A DNA stretch of 64,000 nucleotides from Diphasiastrum complanatum (lineage: Eukaryota > Streptophyta > Lycopodiopsida > Lycopodiales > Lycopodiaceae). The stretch spans positions 27,666 to 91,665 of the forward strand of contig MU832012.1 of assembly GCA_029204225.1 (NCBI GenBank), given 5' to 3'. The translations under genes were made by a program, and so were the position numbers. This document shows, piece after piece, positions 9,900-22,168 of this stretch. The notes below the pieces were generated by a model. The model did no database searches. It was not told where the DNA came from and saw only the letters and a program-made list of their open reading frames with translations. The stretch's first letter is position 1. Every line of letters begins with the position of its first letter.

Positions 9900-10500
9900 T
9901 GTGGGTTACTATTTTAGGAACATGTCATAAAGCTTGTCTTACTTGTGCAAGAAACCTCATGACATCATAAGGTAAAAGTTAAATGGACTTGTGTACAACA
10001 AGAACATAAAAGAAACACACATGAGTACTCCCTCAAATTTTTACATCACGAGGCAATCATACTCACTAATAGATTGTTTGAGCCATGAATAGATCGCGAA
10101 GGCTCCTTGGAAGAAGGTGCTTTTTGAGAGAAATCGATCACTCCACAAGGACACTTATGAAGGTTGGTCCTCCCCTTATGGTGGACATGTGGGATTGGCT
10201 ACTACAACCACTCTAATTTCAAAAGGGCCATTAAAAGGAAGGTATTCCCTTTCTGGTGGACACCCACAATGTCTAGTGAATGATGAGAAATTATGGGCGA
10301 ATGTGAGAGTGCACAAACATGGATGCAATAATTGAGACTAACCTAGTGCACGTTATGGGATCGAATGCGATCAAGAAGATGGTGTTATGAGACTACAATG
10401 TCAATGTCAAGAGATGCCATCTTGACCACTTGAGAAAGTTTTGACCTTGTCTAAGAATAGTAAGGTGACAAAATTCTCTTCATGCATGAGGATCCATGAG
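9900..10500. other. unassigned DNA with a short open frame
   Basis: A 72-residue plus-strand frame (10117-10335) contains YGGHVGLATTTTLISKGPLK and looks slightly protein-like, but I cannot match it to a family. Nothing else recognisable is present. Confidence 0.25.
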
Positions 10501-10619
10501 CATGCAAAGAAATACAAGCCATGCAGTCACGTAATATACATTCAGAAATAATGTTTCTTGGTTATAACAAACTCTTTTGCATGCATGAGACAACTGCATG
10601 TGGTAAAAATGGCCTGCAT

Positions 10620-10725
<106 letters not shown>

Positions 10726-10739
10726 CCATGCATAAGACC

Positions 10740-13630
10740 CAATTTAAATATAGGTCTTTAAGGAACTTTATGAAATTTCCATGCAGCACACAAAAATGGA
10801 AGATTTGGATAACATTTAAAGTTATAAGAATGACAAAAATCTTGATGATATTTATTACACTCATAATTGAAAGAGAACAGGCATTATATGTTCCCATTAT
10901 ATGAGTATTAGAAGACGGAACAGATGAGACCTTTTTCAAACTCAAAGTTACGTAATTTAGAACTTTAGCTTCCATTCTGATAACAAACCATGGACTCCAA
11001 AAGATTCTTCAATACGAAAAATGAACTTATTAATACTCGTAATTATAGATCTTAACAAGCAAGCATCTACTAAAAGAGGAGGACAAACTTTAGTGCCTTT
11101 TAGAAAAGGACTCATTCAAAAACGATGAGGGAATGATTGATGTATCTGCCGTTAACAATATGACCTAAAAACGGATCACAAAACTTTGTAAAAAATGAGC
11201 CACCACATGAACAAGGGCTATGAAGAATACGCATCTTTTTCTTTTCTGAAAGATTCTAACCAATATCAACATAATTGAAGACTTTGTGTCCCATAGTTTT
11301 AACATATTTCCAAGAAACCACTGGATGATTTCAAATTTTCTTCACACAAGGACATAACTTCAAGCTTTCTAAGAATAGAGCTCCAACCTATTCTGTCAAG
11401 ATCAGGCGAAGTAAAATTTGTGATGAGTAGATCTTTACTAGAGGTAAAAAGTTTAGTTTTAACATTAGCTTTGGAATTTATAAGGCAACTTAAAAGAGTT
11501 TTCAGTTGATAAAAGTGAGAATGTGAAATACCAAGATCTTGACAAGACATCATTATTGAAGTATAGAGCAACCGAAAAAGGTTGCATCTATTAAACATAT
11601 GAAGGGAGAACTTACCCAAAGACATAACACAATCCAAATAAAGTAACCTGCTTATTTAATCTCTATAAGCAAACGTTCTAGAGGCAACATTACTAGGGGG
11701 CAAAAAGTTAGGAGTATTAAATGTAGGACGAGAAGAAGGGGAGGGAGGTGTGATCACAGCTTGTGGAATGTAGCAATATGGAGGGGTAGATGATGTGATA
11801 TAGGTTTCCAAACTTTCAAACCATTGCAAATGTAAGGTGTAATGTTTTTAGGTGAGTGGGCTCCCACAACATGGAAGTATTTTTTTAGCAAAGTTTTTAC
11901 TCTTTCGTAACCGGGACTTACCCTTAATATTATAACCTCTAGGAAAAAAGGAGCGAAGAGTTCTCATCCAAAATGGTTCGCGAAGCCATGCTACCTTGAA
12001 AAACTCTTTAGAATTAGAAAAGTTTTCAACAATGTGCTCTATGGGAAAGACCCCAAAAGACTGGAAACCACATGTGGCTATAGCAATATTCAAAGGTTTT
12101 AACTCTTCTTTAAGAAACTTAGGACTATGCACTATTGTAGCTTCTAGAACATGTTCTTGAAAACATACAAAAGCAGACCCATAACTTTGGCCAAGATACT
12201 TTTATTTCGTATGTTATAAATGACATAAATAACATAGTCTCTACTACATATAACATAGCAAGGAGGCATAGGGTGAATCAAATACCCATGCAACATTTCT
12301 ACAACTACCATAAGAAACAGTGGCCTCAAGTCCATTGAAGCTACAGCTTTAAAGTGGAGGTTGTCTTTCAAGTTTATCTCTATTGAAGTCTATACCAATG
12401 CAAACTAAAGGTATGTTTGTTAATTGAAAGGCAAGATTATATTGGTAGGTGCGGTTGCATCGTAAACTGAAGGGCACAATTGCATCAAAGGACATGATTA
12501 GATTGTAAAGTGCAATGCATGGTTGCAACTTTGAGGAAAAGCAGTCATGTATTAAACTATCTCAATTTAAGAATGCGATGAATGCGAACTGAATATCTTA
12601 CACAGCACTTTGTTGAAGGTTGAAGATTGAAGGCTACAAGCATGATTTTCAATGCATCAGAACAATGTGGTCCAGGTTTGTGCTATGGATTGTAGCCATG
12701 GTCACATGGTCAAAAGACATTGGCCCAACGGCATATACTTATCCTTTGCCGTTATTAATCTTGGCAACGACATTGTTCAGCATAACCTGACCAGTGGGCA
12801 GGTATTGAACATTTCAGATCCTGGTATTACACCTTTTGACATTTTTTTATATCAGCCAGGTATGAATATCAACCAGTCTGGGTATTGCAAGAGTAATACT
12901 AGCCAAGTATCAACCTGAGGATAAGTATATAATTTTTTTGATGCCACACTGTTTTTAAGGGTAATATACATTTAATGAAAAGCATGATCGTTTTTTAATG
13001 CAATATGCATATGATTTGAAAGGCCAATACTTTGTTGGTGCCCCCAATTTTTGGGGGCACATGAAAAGAATTTATTACATGTAATTTTTGAATACCAAGA
13101 AAAGATAAATATCATAGGGCTGATACAAATGTTGATACCGGTCAGTATCTGCCCAGCACTGAACCTGACCCAGCTCAATCGAGGCTTGGTTAAAATTCGA
13201 TAAAGATCACCTAAACAGGGGGAGAAAGCCACCTTGGCCCGTCTATGTAATATGTTATGTGTTCTATGCTTTTATAACTGTTGCAATTATGTTGTATCCA
13301 TCATTCGCTTCATGTCTGTGGGTTTAACCTTACAATCTGAAGTTCCTTGTTCCTGATGTCTAACAAATAGATTCCAAGGCTTCCTATCATTATATTGTGT
13401 ATAGAAACAGCAAAGTAAGATAATTGAGCTTTTATTGACAGTGTCAAAACTTCCAGGAACAGAAGAACAATTAATCTGGACAACGAGCTATTCATGTCAA
13501 TTCCTAAGGACCCAGCATAACTGCATTTGAAAGTCACACATAAAAGATGATTTGCAAGGACAACAGTAAGACCAGTAAGACTACTATACACCTCTATATG
13601 AATCTTGGGTCTTGGAATACATCATTATCA
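10740..13630. other. unassigned intergenic DNA downstream of Prp5 copy 1
   Basis: AT-rich sequence with short open frames on both strands (for example 11299-11637 and 11848-12132 minus, 12652-12918 plus). None has a motif I recognise. Runs of partly protein-like text on the minus strand at 11850-12370 suggest an old mobile-element relic, without proof. Confidence 0.3.
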
Positions 13631-13729
13631 ATGCTGGACAATCAATGGGTTGACAATTTATCACCTACTTTCAGGACACTTCAGCATATAAGCACATGAA
13701 ACAAAATAGAATCAGCATGAACCACAGAG

Positions 13730-16700
13730 TTACAAGACGGAATACTTCCCAGGTTGTGCTGAACCTGGAAGGGATAGGGCTGACGAAGTTGATTCCTCAA
13801 GTATACGTTTCACCTCTGTTTTGGCTTTTTTCACTGATGTTTCCGTTGGTCCCTCAATAAACAAAAAGAGCTTTCGCTCACCCGGGGCTGGAATTTTTCC
13901 AGGCGGGAAGTATTGACCTCTTGTTGTAATAGCTGCACCTGTCCAATCACTTATCTGACCCAATGAATCTTTGTGAGTGACCTTCCAGCGAGCATGCTGT
14001 GGAAAATCATTAATTTCAAACTCGGCTTCATAGTGCTCAGGAATAGCTTCTGCCTGAATTTTCGCAAGACTGTGCTGCAAGTTCATGGCTGCTGCTAAGG
14101 CTGCTGCTCTGGCAGCTCCATTGTTCATGTTGCTAGCAGGACCAGCTAAGCCAGGAAGGCCAAGAGATTCTAAAGAACCTGGTGCTGCAAGCTGTGCCGA
14201 GAGAACTTTGCTAGATGCAGCTTGAGCCATTGCTGCAAGGGCAGCCTGAAGCTGTGGATTAGCTGCGCTGGAACCCGGAACTCCAGAGGTAGATGCAGCT
14301 TTAGCAGCAGCAGCAATGGCAGCTGCTGCTTGAGCCAAATCTCCTCCGGCCTTGCGTATACCTTCATTATCTGATTCAGAGTCAGACTTCTCTTCATCCT
14401 CTTCAAATCCATATTCTTTAGCCTGGGCTTTCTTAGCAGCTTTCCGGGCCTCATCTTCCTCTTCATTGAATTTGAATCCACTCCCTCCATAGCCACTGCC
14501 ATGTACCTGTTCACTTCCTTGCTTAACTTTTGAAAGAAAACTATCTGCCAGATTCTTCAAATCTTCTGGAATAACTTGTTCAGAAAGTTCCAAAGCTTTG
14601 ACCAGATCTGGTGCATATCGTTCTTCCTCTGTAGAAATGAATGTTACAGCAAAGCCTTTTCGTCCAGCTCTTCCAGTACGTCCCACACGATGAACATAAT
14701 CTTCATAATGATTGGGTACGTCATAGTTTACAACGAGCTCTAGATCCTTCACATCAAGGCCTCTAGCTGCTATGCTGGTGGCTATGAGAAGGCTACATAC
14801 ATTTGACTTGAAATCGGCAAGTGTAGACTCTCTGTCAGTCTGATCCTTCGCCCCGTGTAAAGAAAGGCATGGATAACCTGATTTAAGGAGATCCTTGAAA
14901 AGACTATCACATTTATCCTGAGAATGAACAAAAACAAGAATTTTCCCCTTCTCATACCACTCACCCAAGAGCTCTAATAACCTGAGAAAACGTTCACTGT
15001 CAGGTCGTACCTCTACATTCTGAGTTATATCTGTGTTTACTACGCTCCGACCTCCAACTTGGATCTCAATTGGCCTATCCAACACCTTGCGGGCTAGAAC
15101 CTCTACTTGTCTGGGAAAAGTTGCCGAAAACAGGACTGTTTGTCTATCAGGCCTTGTATTCTGCACGATTCTTGTGATTTGGGGTTCAAAGCCCATATCG
15201 AACATTCTGTCTGCTTCATCCAAGACAAGATAAGTCACCCGCCTCAAATTTGTGATCTTGCCAGAGCTGGTGCACAAAATATCAATCATCCTGCCAGGAG
15301 TGCACACTACAATTTCAGTGCCCCGTTTTAGCTCACTGATTTGCTGAGCTACTCCAGATCCACCATAAACGGCAACACAAGTCAAAGACATACCCTTGGA
15401 AAATTTCTTAATGTCACTGTAGATCTGCTGAACCAGCTCTCGTGTCGGAGCCATGATAAGTCCAATAGGTCCATCTCCTGAAGCTAGAGACGGCTGATCC
15501 ATGATATGCCTAAGCATTGGAAGGACAAAGGCCATAGTTTTCCCTGATCCAGTCTTTGCAATACCGATACAGTCTCTGCCACTCATAATGATGGGAAATG
15601 CCTGAGCTTGAATAGGCATAGGCTTTTCATACCCTAATTTCTTGATTACATCCAGAGCCTTGTTGCTGAGCCCAGTCTGGTTCCACGTTTTGATGGGCTT
15701 CGGCACATCTTTCCCTCTAACCTTCAATTCAAGCTCCTTGCGACAGACAGCTTCTTCGTCTGCGGTCATCCTTGAGATTTCTTTAACTTCTATGTAAAAA
15801 CTCTTACGGAAAGGCATGTAACTTACTTTAGAGTGATCAACAAGAGCTAGCTTCTCTGCTTTGCTCTTTTTCACCCTCTTCATAAAGTCATCATCATCTT
15901 CCTCGCCTGCATCCCCTTCCTCGTCATCTCCAAAATCATAATCAGAAGCTGAGTCCTCCCCAGGTATAATACGACCAACAGATTTTGAAACTCTTTTGGA
16001 AAATTTTCCATTTTTTTCCAAACCCTTCAACTCTTGCGCTCCCTTGATAGGAGCCTTTTGTGGCAAAAGTGATGGAGCTTCAACCACCTCCTCCTTGAGC
16101 TTCTCTACTTCCGGGAGCACCATGGCATTCATGAACGCATCAAGTGGATCCAGCTCCTCTTCATCTTGTTTATCATCCACTACAGCGACAGATGCCTCTA
16201 CATGATTAGGCTTAGGGTTTGAATTTTTATTCCCTTTTTTTGTGGCCACCGAGGGAAGCCAATCGTCGTTGTCAGCCATGACCATATCTCCATTTTCAAG
16301 AGCCATTATGTCACTGTTTCCGGTGGCACCATCCTTGGGGCCATCTTCATCATCTGATTCCTCCCCTTCAAGAGTCCAAGCTTTGCCGTTGGTAAGGAGA
16401 GCTGTCTCCTCGACGTTACCCCTCTTCTTCCTCTCCTCTTCATCCTTGCATCGTTTGCGCTCCTGCCACTCTTGCACTCTCCTCCGCCGCTTATCCATCT
16501 CCTCATCAAGCTTCCTTTGTTCCTCTTCAGCATCCACTGGTTCCGTATCTCGTTTAGACTGCTCGGGCTCCTTGTCCTCTCTCCTTGACCTTTTCCGATC
16601 CCCCCGATCTCCATCATCCTCATCTTTTCTGTGTCTCTCGCGTTTTTCCCGTTCTTTTTCTCTTCTTTCCTTTTCACGCTTCTTCTCCTTCTCCCGCTCC

Positions 16701-16993
16701 TTCTCCCTTTCCTTCTCTCTCTCCCTCTCCCTTTCCTTGGCCTTCTCCTTCCTTTCCCTAGCTCTCTCCCTTTCAAAGTTCTCCCAATCCCTATCGCTCT
16801 GTTCCTTCTCCCTTTCTTTGGCTTTCTCCTTCTCTCTCTCCTTCTCTCTCTCTTTCTCTTTTTCTCTTTCCCTCTCCTTGGACCTAGCCCGATCCTCCCT
16901 GTATCGATCTCGCTCCCTTCGTTCAATCTCCCCGCCTCTCTCTCGATCGCGCTTGCGCTCCCTTTCCCGATCACGATCCTTCTCCCTCCCCAT
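13730..16993 (-). CDS. RH42: Prp5/RH42-type DEAD-box RNA helicase, copy 1
   Basis: A single 1087-residue open frame. Residues 1-150 are a charged RE/RD/KE-rich tail (RS-like). DPLDAFM at 282-288 is the DPLD motif that in Prp5 proteins contacts SF3b of the U2 snRNP. An acidic patch follows (350-370). The helicase core has the Q motif (PIQAQ, 460-464), AKTGSGKT (479-486), PTREL (516-520), TPGR (565-568), DEAD (592-595), SAT (623-625), ARGLDVK (743-749) and HRVGRTGRAGRKG (768-780). An Ala-rich linker (885-970) leads to a KH-like C-terminal domain (about 985-1065). Prp5/DDX46 uses ATP to help the U2 snRNP engage the branch site; the Arabidopsis homologue RCF1/RH42 is needed for cold-time splicing. 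No intron interrupts the frame. The Met at 16993 is chosen because copy 2 starts identically. It is probably functional. Confidence 0.95.
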   Translation of the reverse strand: MGREKDRDRERERKRDRERGGEIERRERDRYREDRARSKEREREKEKEREKEREKEKAKEREKEQSDRDWENFERERARERKEKAKEREREREKEREKEREKEKKREKERREKEREKRERHRKDEDDGDRGDRKRSRREDKEPEQSKRDTEPVDAEEEQRKLDEEMDKRRRRVQEWQERKRCKDEEERKKRGNVEETALLTNGKAWTLEGEESDDEDGPKDGATGNSDIMALENGDMVMADNDDWLPSVATKKGNKNSNPKPNHVEASVAVVDDKQDEEELDPLDAFMNAMVLPEVEKLKEEVVEAPSLLPQKAPIKGAQELKGLEKNGKFSKRVSKSVGRIIPGEDSASDYDFGDDEEGDAGEEDDDDFMKRVKKSKAEKLALVDHSKVSYMPFRKSFYIEVKEISRMTADEEAVCRKELELKVRGKDVPKPIKTWNQTGLSNKALDVIKKLGYEKPMPIQAQAFPIIMSGRDCIGIAKTGSGKTMAFVLPMLRHIMDQPSLASGDGPIGLIMAPTRELVQQIYSDIKKFSKGMSLTCVAVYGGSGVAQQISELKRGTEIVVCTPGRMIDILCTSSGKITNLRRVTYLVLDEADRMFDMGFEPQITRIVQNTRPDRQTVLFSATFPRQVEVLARKVLDRPIEIQVGGRSVVNTDITQNVEVRPDSERFLRLLELLGEWYEKGKILVFVHSQDKCDSLFKDLLKSGYPCLSLHGAKDQTDRESTLADFKSNVCSLLIATSIAARGLDVKDLELVVNYDVPNHYEDYVHRVGRTGRAGRKGFAVTFISTEEERYAPDLVKALELSEQVIPEDLKNLADSFLSKVKQGSEQVHGSGYGGSGFKFNEEEDEARKAAKKAQAKEYGFEEDEEKSDSESDNEGIRKAGGDLAQAAAAIAAAAKAASTSGVPGSSAANPQLQAALAAMAQAASSKVLSAQLAAPGSLESLGLPGLAGPASNMNNGAARAAALAAAMNLQHSLAKIQAEAIPEHYEAEFEINDFPQHARWKVTHKDSLGQISDWTGAAITTRGQYFPPGKIPAPGERKLFLFIEGPTETSVKKAKTEVKRILEESTSSALSLPGSAQPGKYSVL

Positions 16994-16999
16994 AGCCGC

Positions 17000-17040
17000 T
17001 CGCTCTCTCTCTCTTTCTCTTCCGTTCTTTTTTTATGTAA
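17000..17040 (-). promoter_or_regulatory. pyrimidine-rich 5' leader of Prp5 copy 1
   Basis: On the plus strand the sequence just above the start codon is CT-rich (CGCTCTCTCTCTCT, TTTCTCTTCCG), which reads as a GA-rich leader on the coding strand. GA/CT leaders are common in plant housekeeping genes. A partial telobox-like AGCCCTAAAACC lies at about 17062-17073. The transcription start is not identifiable by eye. Confidence 0.35.
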
Positions 17041-17249
17041 AGCTTTGGCGAAGGCGCCCCAGCCCTAAAACCAAAAATGGATCTTATTATTATTACTTGT
17101 AGCCAAAACAATGTGATATAAAAGAATATGAAGTAGCTCTCCTTGCTTGTGCTGTTAATAAGACAAGGAGATCTCAGATCACACATACACAAAAATAGTG
17201 TCACACAAAAACTTGTTCCCTACCCACCATTTGGATTTGGAGACACACA

Positions 17250-17282
<33 letters not shown>
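17250..17282. repeat. (CT)n microsatellite
   Basis: About 30 bp of CT repeats ending in ATCTCTCTATCT, upstream of Prp5 copy 1. Confidence 0.9.
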
Positions 17283-17289
17283 AGGGAGT

Positions 17290-18640
17290 GTTTGATCTCC
17301 ATAGCACCCTTCCCGCGCTCCCCCCCAACCAATAGTACCATCATGGATTGCATTACGACCTATTATAGTAACATCTTGAACTTGAAACTTTGCAAAGTAG
17401 TTGAATTTTGGATGTGAATTTGTGCTTAAATCCTTATCTTCTATATATTTCGATTAGGGTTAGCAAATTCAAGCCTATTCTTGCTTAAGTTTGGTTATGT
17501 TTTTGGAGTGGGAAATTGGTGAACATCACCCTTGCTAACTTACGATTAGACCATTAGATTGTTGTGTATTTGTAGCTTGAAGTTGGGTGCAACAATTTGA
17601 TAGCTTTGTTGTTGTTTCAAGGTGAAGACTTGTTATACATTGTAAAAGCTTATGAGTGTTTTAGTTGTTTGGTGGGCTTCTAAAGTCCTGCTATTGTTTA
17701 CCAAGTCATTTCCAAGTATTTGCGTCATAGAAAGTGAGCCCTTCACTATTGTCTTTGGGCCTTTACTGCTCACACATGTGGATAGTACGACCTTTGGTGA
17801 CATGGCAACTCTCTTGCTAACCTTACCTCATCCCTCCGTCTTGTGCTTTTTTGCATCCAATTTGGTGCTCTCTAGCTAAAATTATCATCGTCGGAAGTTT
17901 GGCAATTTTTAGTATAAAAATTGATAAAATTTTGATGATTGCATGTCAAAAAGTAAGTACTAGGGTTTTTTTCTAGTGAAAAACCATTCTTATGTCACTT
18001 TATATGTGCTGGAACATAAGGCAATGAGTTACAGTGGTTTCAAAAATGAAATTCTATGCCCGGATGAAATTTCCATAAATTTTAGCTAAAAAGCAAAAAA
18101 TTGCAATTCAGAAGACAAATTACGAAAATAGAAAAATGATTTTGTAAGAAATCACTGCATGTCAGTATAACACATGCAAGATTGATCCAAAAGTCATGAT
18201 GAATTAAACATACTGATAGTGAATTGCGGATCGATGATGTAAATCAATTTTCACAGTTTCCAGTTTATATCAGGGAGAAGTAAAAAAATTCAATTACGTA
18301 AAATTTTAAAAATGAAAAGAAAATAAACTACTTTGATGTTTTCAAAATTCATTAATTATTGATTGATTGTAATTGGCTTGAAAAAGTGAAATGGCCTTAC
18401 TAAGTCTAATTTAGTCTAGATCTGATGTCATAGTTATTTTCACTTAAGTTGGAGAGATTTTGGATCTATCAATTATAAAAAATAATTTCTTGTAATAGGC
18501 CATGTCCTTGTCGAATATGGGTTTCCAACCTTCACCGTATTCGGAAAAAAAAAAAACTTGAGTTAGTTGACAATTGGCTAATAAAATGGAACAATTATTT
18601 CAGTCTTCACGGAATCCGAAAAGAAAAGAAAATTGAGAGC
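17290..18640. other. gene-free AT-rich DNA
   Basis: About 1.3 kb with only one short frame (17652-17879 plus) that has no recognisable motif. I see no repeats or terminal structures. Confidence 0.4.
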
Positions 18641-19520
18641 ATAGGTCTATTTTTCTATGGCAAAGCATCTCCATGGTGGCATGATTTGTAGCCAAAACAT
18701 GGAATGGTCTCCTAAAAGTGTTCGAAATATTGTTGTTGTGGTGGACGATTCAGATTATTATTAAAATTTATTAATTGCATAATGAGGACGAAGAGTTTGG
18801 ACTCTTTATCTCCACAATTTATGAATTTATAAAATAAGATCTTATTTGATTCAAATGGGCCCTTTGGCAGTCCATCCTAGATTTGCAAGCCGATTATCAG
18901 AATGAATGTAGATGAAATGTGTTTCAGACTTTTGCCGATGTTATTCAAATCACAAAAGCTTATGATTCCATAGTTGTGACATCTAGAAAGCAATTTCAAG
19001 CAAATCCATCACATCCAAACCTATGAAGTGGAAGAAATGAGTTCAAAAAAGGACTCGGTCTTATTTGGACATTGACGAAATCTTGCACATGACGGAAGAA
19101 ACTTGTGGCTCAAGTTATTAAGATGTCAACTAATCAAAATATGAAACTGTAAATCAACTTAATTCTTTTAGTACTACTTTTTTTCTCAATTTGATTTATT
19201 TCATTTGAAGTGCACAATGAAAAATCAAGAAACATGTATTCTAGTAGATAGTGGATCAACTCATACTTTTATTGATTTTTGTCTTGTGCAAAAAGTCACT
19301 GTAAAATCAAAGCCAACAAGCATAAATATAAGATATGTCCAACTTCAAGAGCAGAGTTGGAGACTTGGAAAGTTAAAATACCCAACCTCCCAATAGTGAT
19401 TCAAGATTATAGAGAATTAGTTAATTTTCATATTATAGACTTAGCATGAATTAATATTATTACAGGCTACGAATGGTTGTTTAAGAAATCTCCTTATATA
19501 GATTTTGAAAAGCATGTACT
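18640..19520 (+). pseudogene. Ty3/gypsy gag-protease relic
   Basis: Scattered gag-like text is followed at 19205-19396 by ILVDSGSTHTFIDFCLVQK. This is the retropepsin active site typical of plant gypsy elements: DSGSTHTFID, where most copia elements have DSGAS/TSH. Further on, GYEWLFKKSPYIDFEKHVL (about 19465-19530) resembles the GMDWL...IDF segment at the protease end. Many stops occur; no RT or integrase follows. Confidence 0.65.
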
Positions 19521-19721
19521 CCATTTAAAGAGGGAGATAAAGTAGTTATAATTTTTGGAGACAAATATGTATATCCATCTAAGACGGTTTCAATGTCCAA
19601 TGTAATGAAATTTTTTAATAATTCACAATATGAAGTTTATTTTTTGTTTGCAATGCCCATTTGGTTTTTTTTTAATGTACCTAAATAGTTGTGAATCTTC
19701 TAAAAAAATTTACTCATTAGA

Positions 19722-19942
19722 TCTAGATCACTAGGTTCGATTTGAGCTATTGTGTGCATAAGCTACGTCAATCCATGCAAGATCCCAAGGTCTTTCATTG
19801 GAAATCGGCCAAGAGAGTCTTGAGGTATATATCTTCAGCACACGATTATGGATTACTCTACAAAAGTGAAGATCTATCTATACTTGGCTACTCAGACTCG
19901 GATTTAGCATGCCAAAGTTATGAGCCTATCACCGCTGGTTGA
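19722..19942 (+). pseudogene. copia RNase H scrap
   Basis: A 66-residue frame reads MQDPKVFHWKSAKRVLRYIS, HDYGLLYKSED, GYSDSDLA. This is the connection/RNase H start of copia polyproteins (HWKAAKRVLRYIKGT.DYGL, GY.DADWA). The fragment ends abruptly at 19942 with a stop; nothing else of the element remains. Confidence 0.8.
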
Positions 19943-20430
19943 CTACCAAGGCCACACACATCATCATTCTGTTTTCAGTTTCTCAAGCAAACCCAAATAA
20001 AAAAACAAATGAATTTCCTAAGTCAACATTGAAATCGATTTCATATTTACAATGCACAGTTAAAAACAATATGAAATTTTCACTAATTTTCCTTGTTACA
20101 TAGTCCCAATCCAAGCTACAACGAAAATGTTATAAGTGTTTAAAAGTTAGTTTTAGTGATTGAAATGGGAGGAAAAGCCACCTCACAGACTTAAAGGACG
20201 ACACTCATTCAAATCCATTGAACTTAAAACTTGAAGAACGACACCCACCCAGTTCCCGTATAATATTAAGGAACACGGGCATGGCATAACTTACCTTTGT
20301 CTCTTCATTTTCTCAGTTTGCGCTCACGCCGAAATCTTGAGATTCTAGTAAGTAAAAAAAAATTAAATCAGATTTCATGTTGAGCATCGCTTTGCTTGTG
20401 ACTTTGGCTCACAATAACCTGCTACCAGAC

Positions 20431-20722
20431 TTATGTTGAGCATAAGTCGAGACTTGACCTATGCTCAGCATAGGTTTGCTCTCAACCTATGTTGAGCATG
20501 GGTCAAGAGCCGACCTATGTTGAGAGCATAAGAAGACCTATGCTCAGCATAGGTCGGCTCTTGACCCATGCTCAAAAGCAAACTTATGCTGAGCATACGT
20601 CTTCTCCCGCAACATAAGTCAAAAGCACTTATCTTGACTTACGCTCGAGATGATGAGCATTGGTCTTCTCCCAACTTATGCTCAGCATAAGTCAAGAGCG
20701 GACCTATGCTGAGTATAAATTC
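20431..20722. repeat. cluster of palindromes built on a TATGCTSAGCATA core
   Basis: At least seven near-palindromic copies of a 13-19 bp motif lie within 290 bp, for example ACCTATGCTCAGCATAGGT (20535-20553 and 20457-20475), TTATGTTGAGCATAA and TTATGCTCAGCATAA (20676-20690). In addition, 20492-20524 pairs with 20543-20575 as an inverted repeat with one mismatch and an 18-nt loop. The cluster sits at the broken end of the minus-strand copia at 20639-22687. Confidence 0.85.
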
Positions 20723-21344
20723 GCTCTGATCTTCATGGAATATAACATCTCTACTTTCAATCATTTGAGAAGTAGAGAGCACAAAGACTCTATAAGCCTT
20801 TTTGGTGGATGAATATCCAACCATGATCCCTTTGCAAGAGCATGGATCATCCTTCTTCCTTGTTTCCAAGGTAATATGTGCAAAGCAAATAGTGCCAAAT
20901 ACTCTAAGGTGATCAACCTTAGGCTTCTTTTTGAATAAGACCTCATATGGTGTCCTTTCTCCAAGAGCCAGATGTGGGAGCATAGCTATTGCAAAGATAA
21001 TTTGCACAATTTATAGCCTCTCCCCAAAATTCTTTAGACAAAGATGCTTCAATCCCTATGGCTTTTGCACATTCACATAAGGATCTATTCTTCCTCTCGA
21101 CCACTCCATTTTGAGATGGTGAGTAAGCACAACAGAACTCCCTCTTTATACCTTCTTGCTCACAACAGTCATGGAATTTGTTGGAGATATACTCTCCTCC
21201 TCCATCACACCTCAAAGCCTTGATCTTCAATGAGAATTGCTTCTCAACATATGATTTGAATATAAGGAAGTGATCATACACCAAATATTTAGAAATAAGA
21301 ATATATAGCCATGTATATCTTGTGAAATCATCAATAAAAGTCAC
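20639..21344 (-). pseudogene. copia integrase (element 4)
   Basis: Two overlapping minus frames. The first (21344-20943) reads FIDDFTRYTWLY, RCDGGGEYISNKF and SQNGVVERKNRSLCECAKA, giving the two Asp and the Glu of the rve core. The second (21007-20639) carries LGERTPYEVLFKKKPKVDHL, RVFGTICFAHI and GYSSTKKAYRVF, the C-terminal part. A single frameshift near 20970 separates them. The Lys-Pro-Lys spacer and FG motif are typical of copia. Confidence 0.88.
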
Positions 21345-22168
21345 AAAGCAAGTGCTCCTCCCTTGCTTTGAGATGATGAGAAGTGCACATCCGAGTGTAT
21401 CAACTCCAAAGGATGTGTGTTTTTGATGGACGATCTTTGATATGATTTCTTGTGTGATTTTGCAATAGCATAAGCCTCACATGGCTTGATCTCCTTGGAG
21501 AGATTCTTTTCTAAGCCAATAGCCTTGGCTTCTTTGCACATAGAAAGCATGAATTTGTAGTTGGGATATCCCAACCTCCTATGCCATAACTCCTCCTTGG
21601 AAAGCTGTATGCCTCCAAATCTTGATCCATGTGCAAGGATCTCATCATTTCTCTTGATACAAGTATCAATATTGAATTTCACATCAAGGCCACCATCAAT
21701 AAGTTGGCCAACATTTACGAGGTTCTTTTTAAGATTAGTCACAAAAAGAACCTTGTTGAGAGAAAGAACTATAGAAGATGAGGTCTTCAAGGGAATACTC
21801 CCTATGCCTTCAATATTGGTCATAGTCTTCTTAGCTCCTCCATAAGGCATAATAGATGTAAAGGATGCCTTGGAGCTACACATATGTGAAGATGCTCCAC
21901 TATCAATGTACCAAGATCCATCCTTCTTGAAAGGTGTAGATGAAAAACTAGAGACCAAAAGAGATCCCTCTCCATCACTTGCAATAGAGTCTTCTTTCTC
22001 ATTTGAAAGTTGGCTTGTTTGAATTGATTCTTCTTCTTGAAGCAATTTGTAGCATAGTGCCCCATTTGTTGCTTTCTCTCTCACTATAGGATCCAATAAT
22101 GGTGTACTACCAACTCCTATGCAAGATCTTGCAACAAAGTGTGAGATGGACCTCACTAGCTTTTCCAA
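21341..22168 (-). pseudogene. copia protease and GAG-pre-integrase (element 4)
   Basis: A 275-residue open frame with WYIDSGASSHMCS (aspartic protease active site), LVNVGQL, ELWHRRLGYPN (GAG-pre-integrase) and CEAYAIAKSHKKSY. In the last motif the second Cys of the usual C..C pair has been replaced. It ends just before the integrase, which starts in another frame. Confidence 0.88.

Noticed and set aside
16242-17102. 286-residue plus-strand frame opposite the Prp5 copy 1 N-terminus (and its counterpart at 31267-32046)
   Set aside because: It is the antisense of the RE/KE-rich tail; Ser/Leu/Phe-only composition and presence at both copies follow from the coding strand.
20431-20722. CRISPR array
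   Set aside because: The repeated words are palindromes of variable length with irregular spacing and no unique equal-length spacers; the DNA is eukaryotic.
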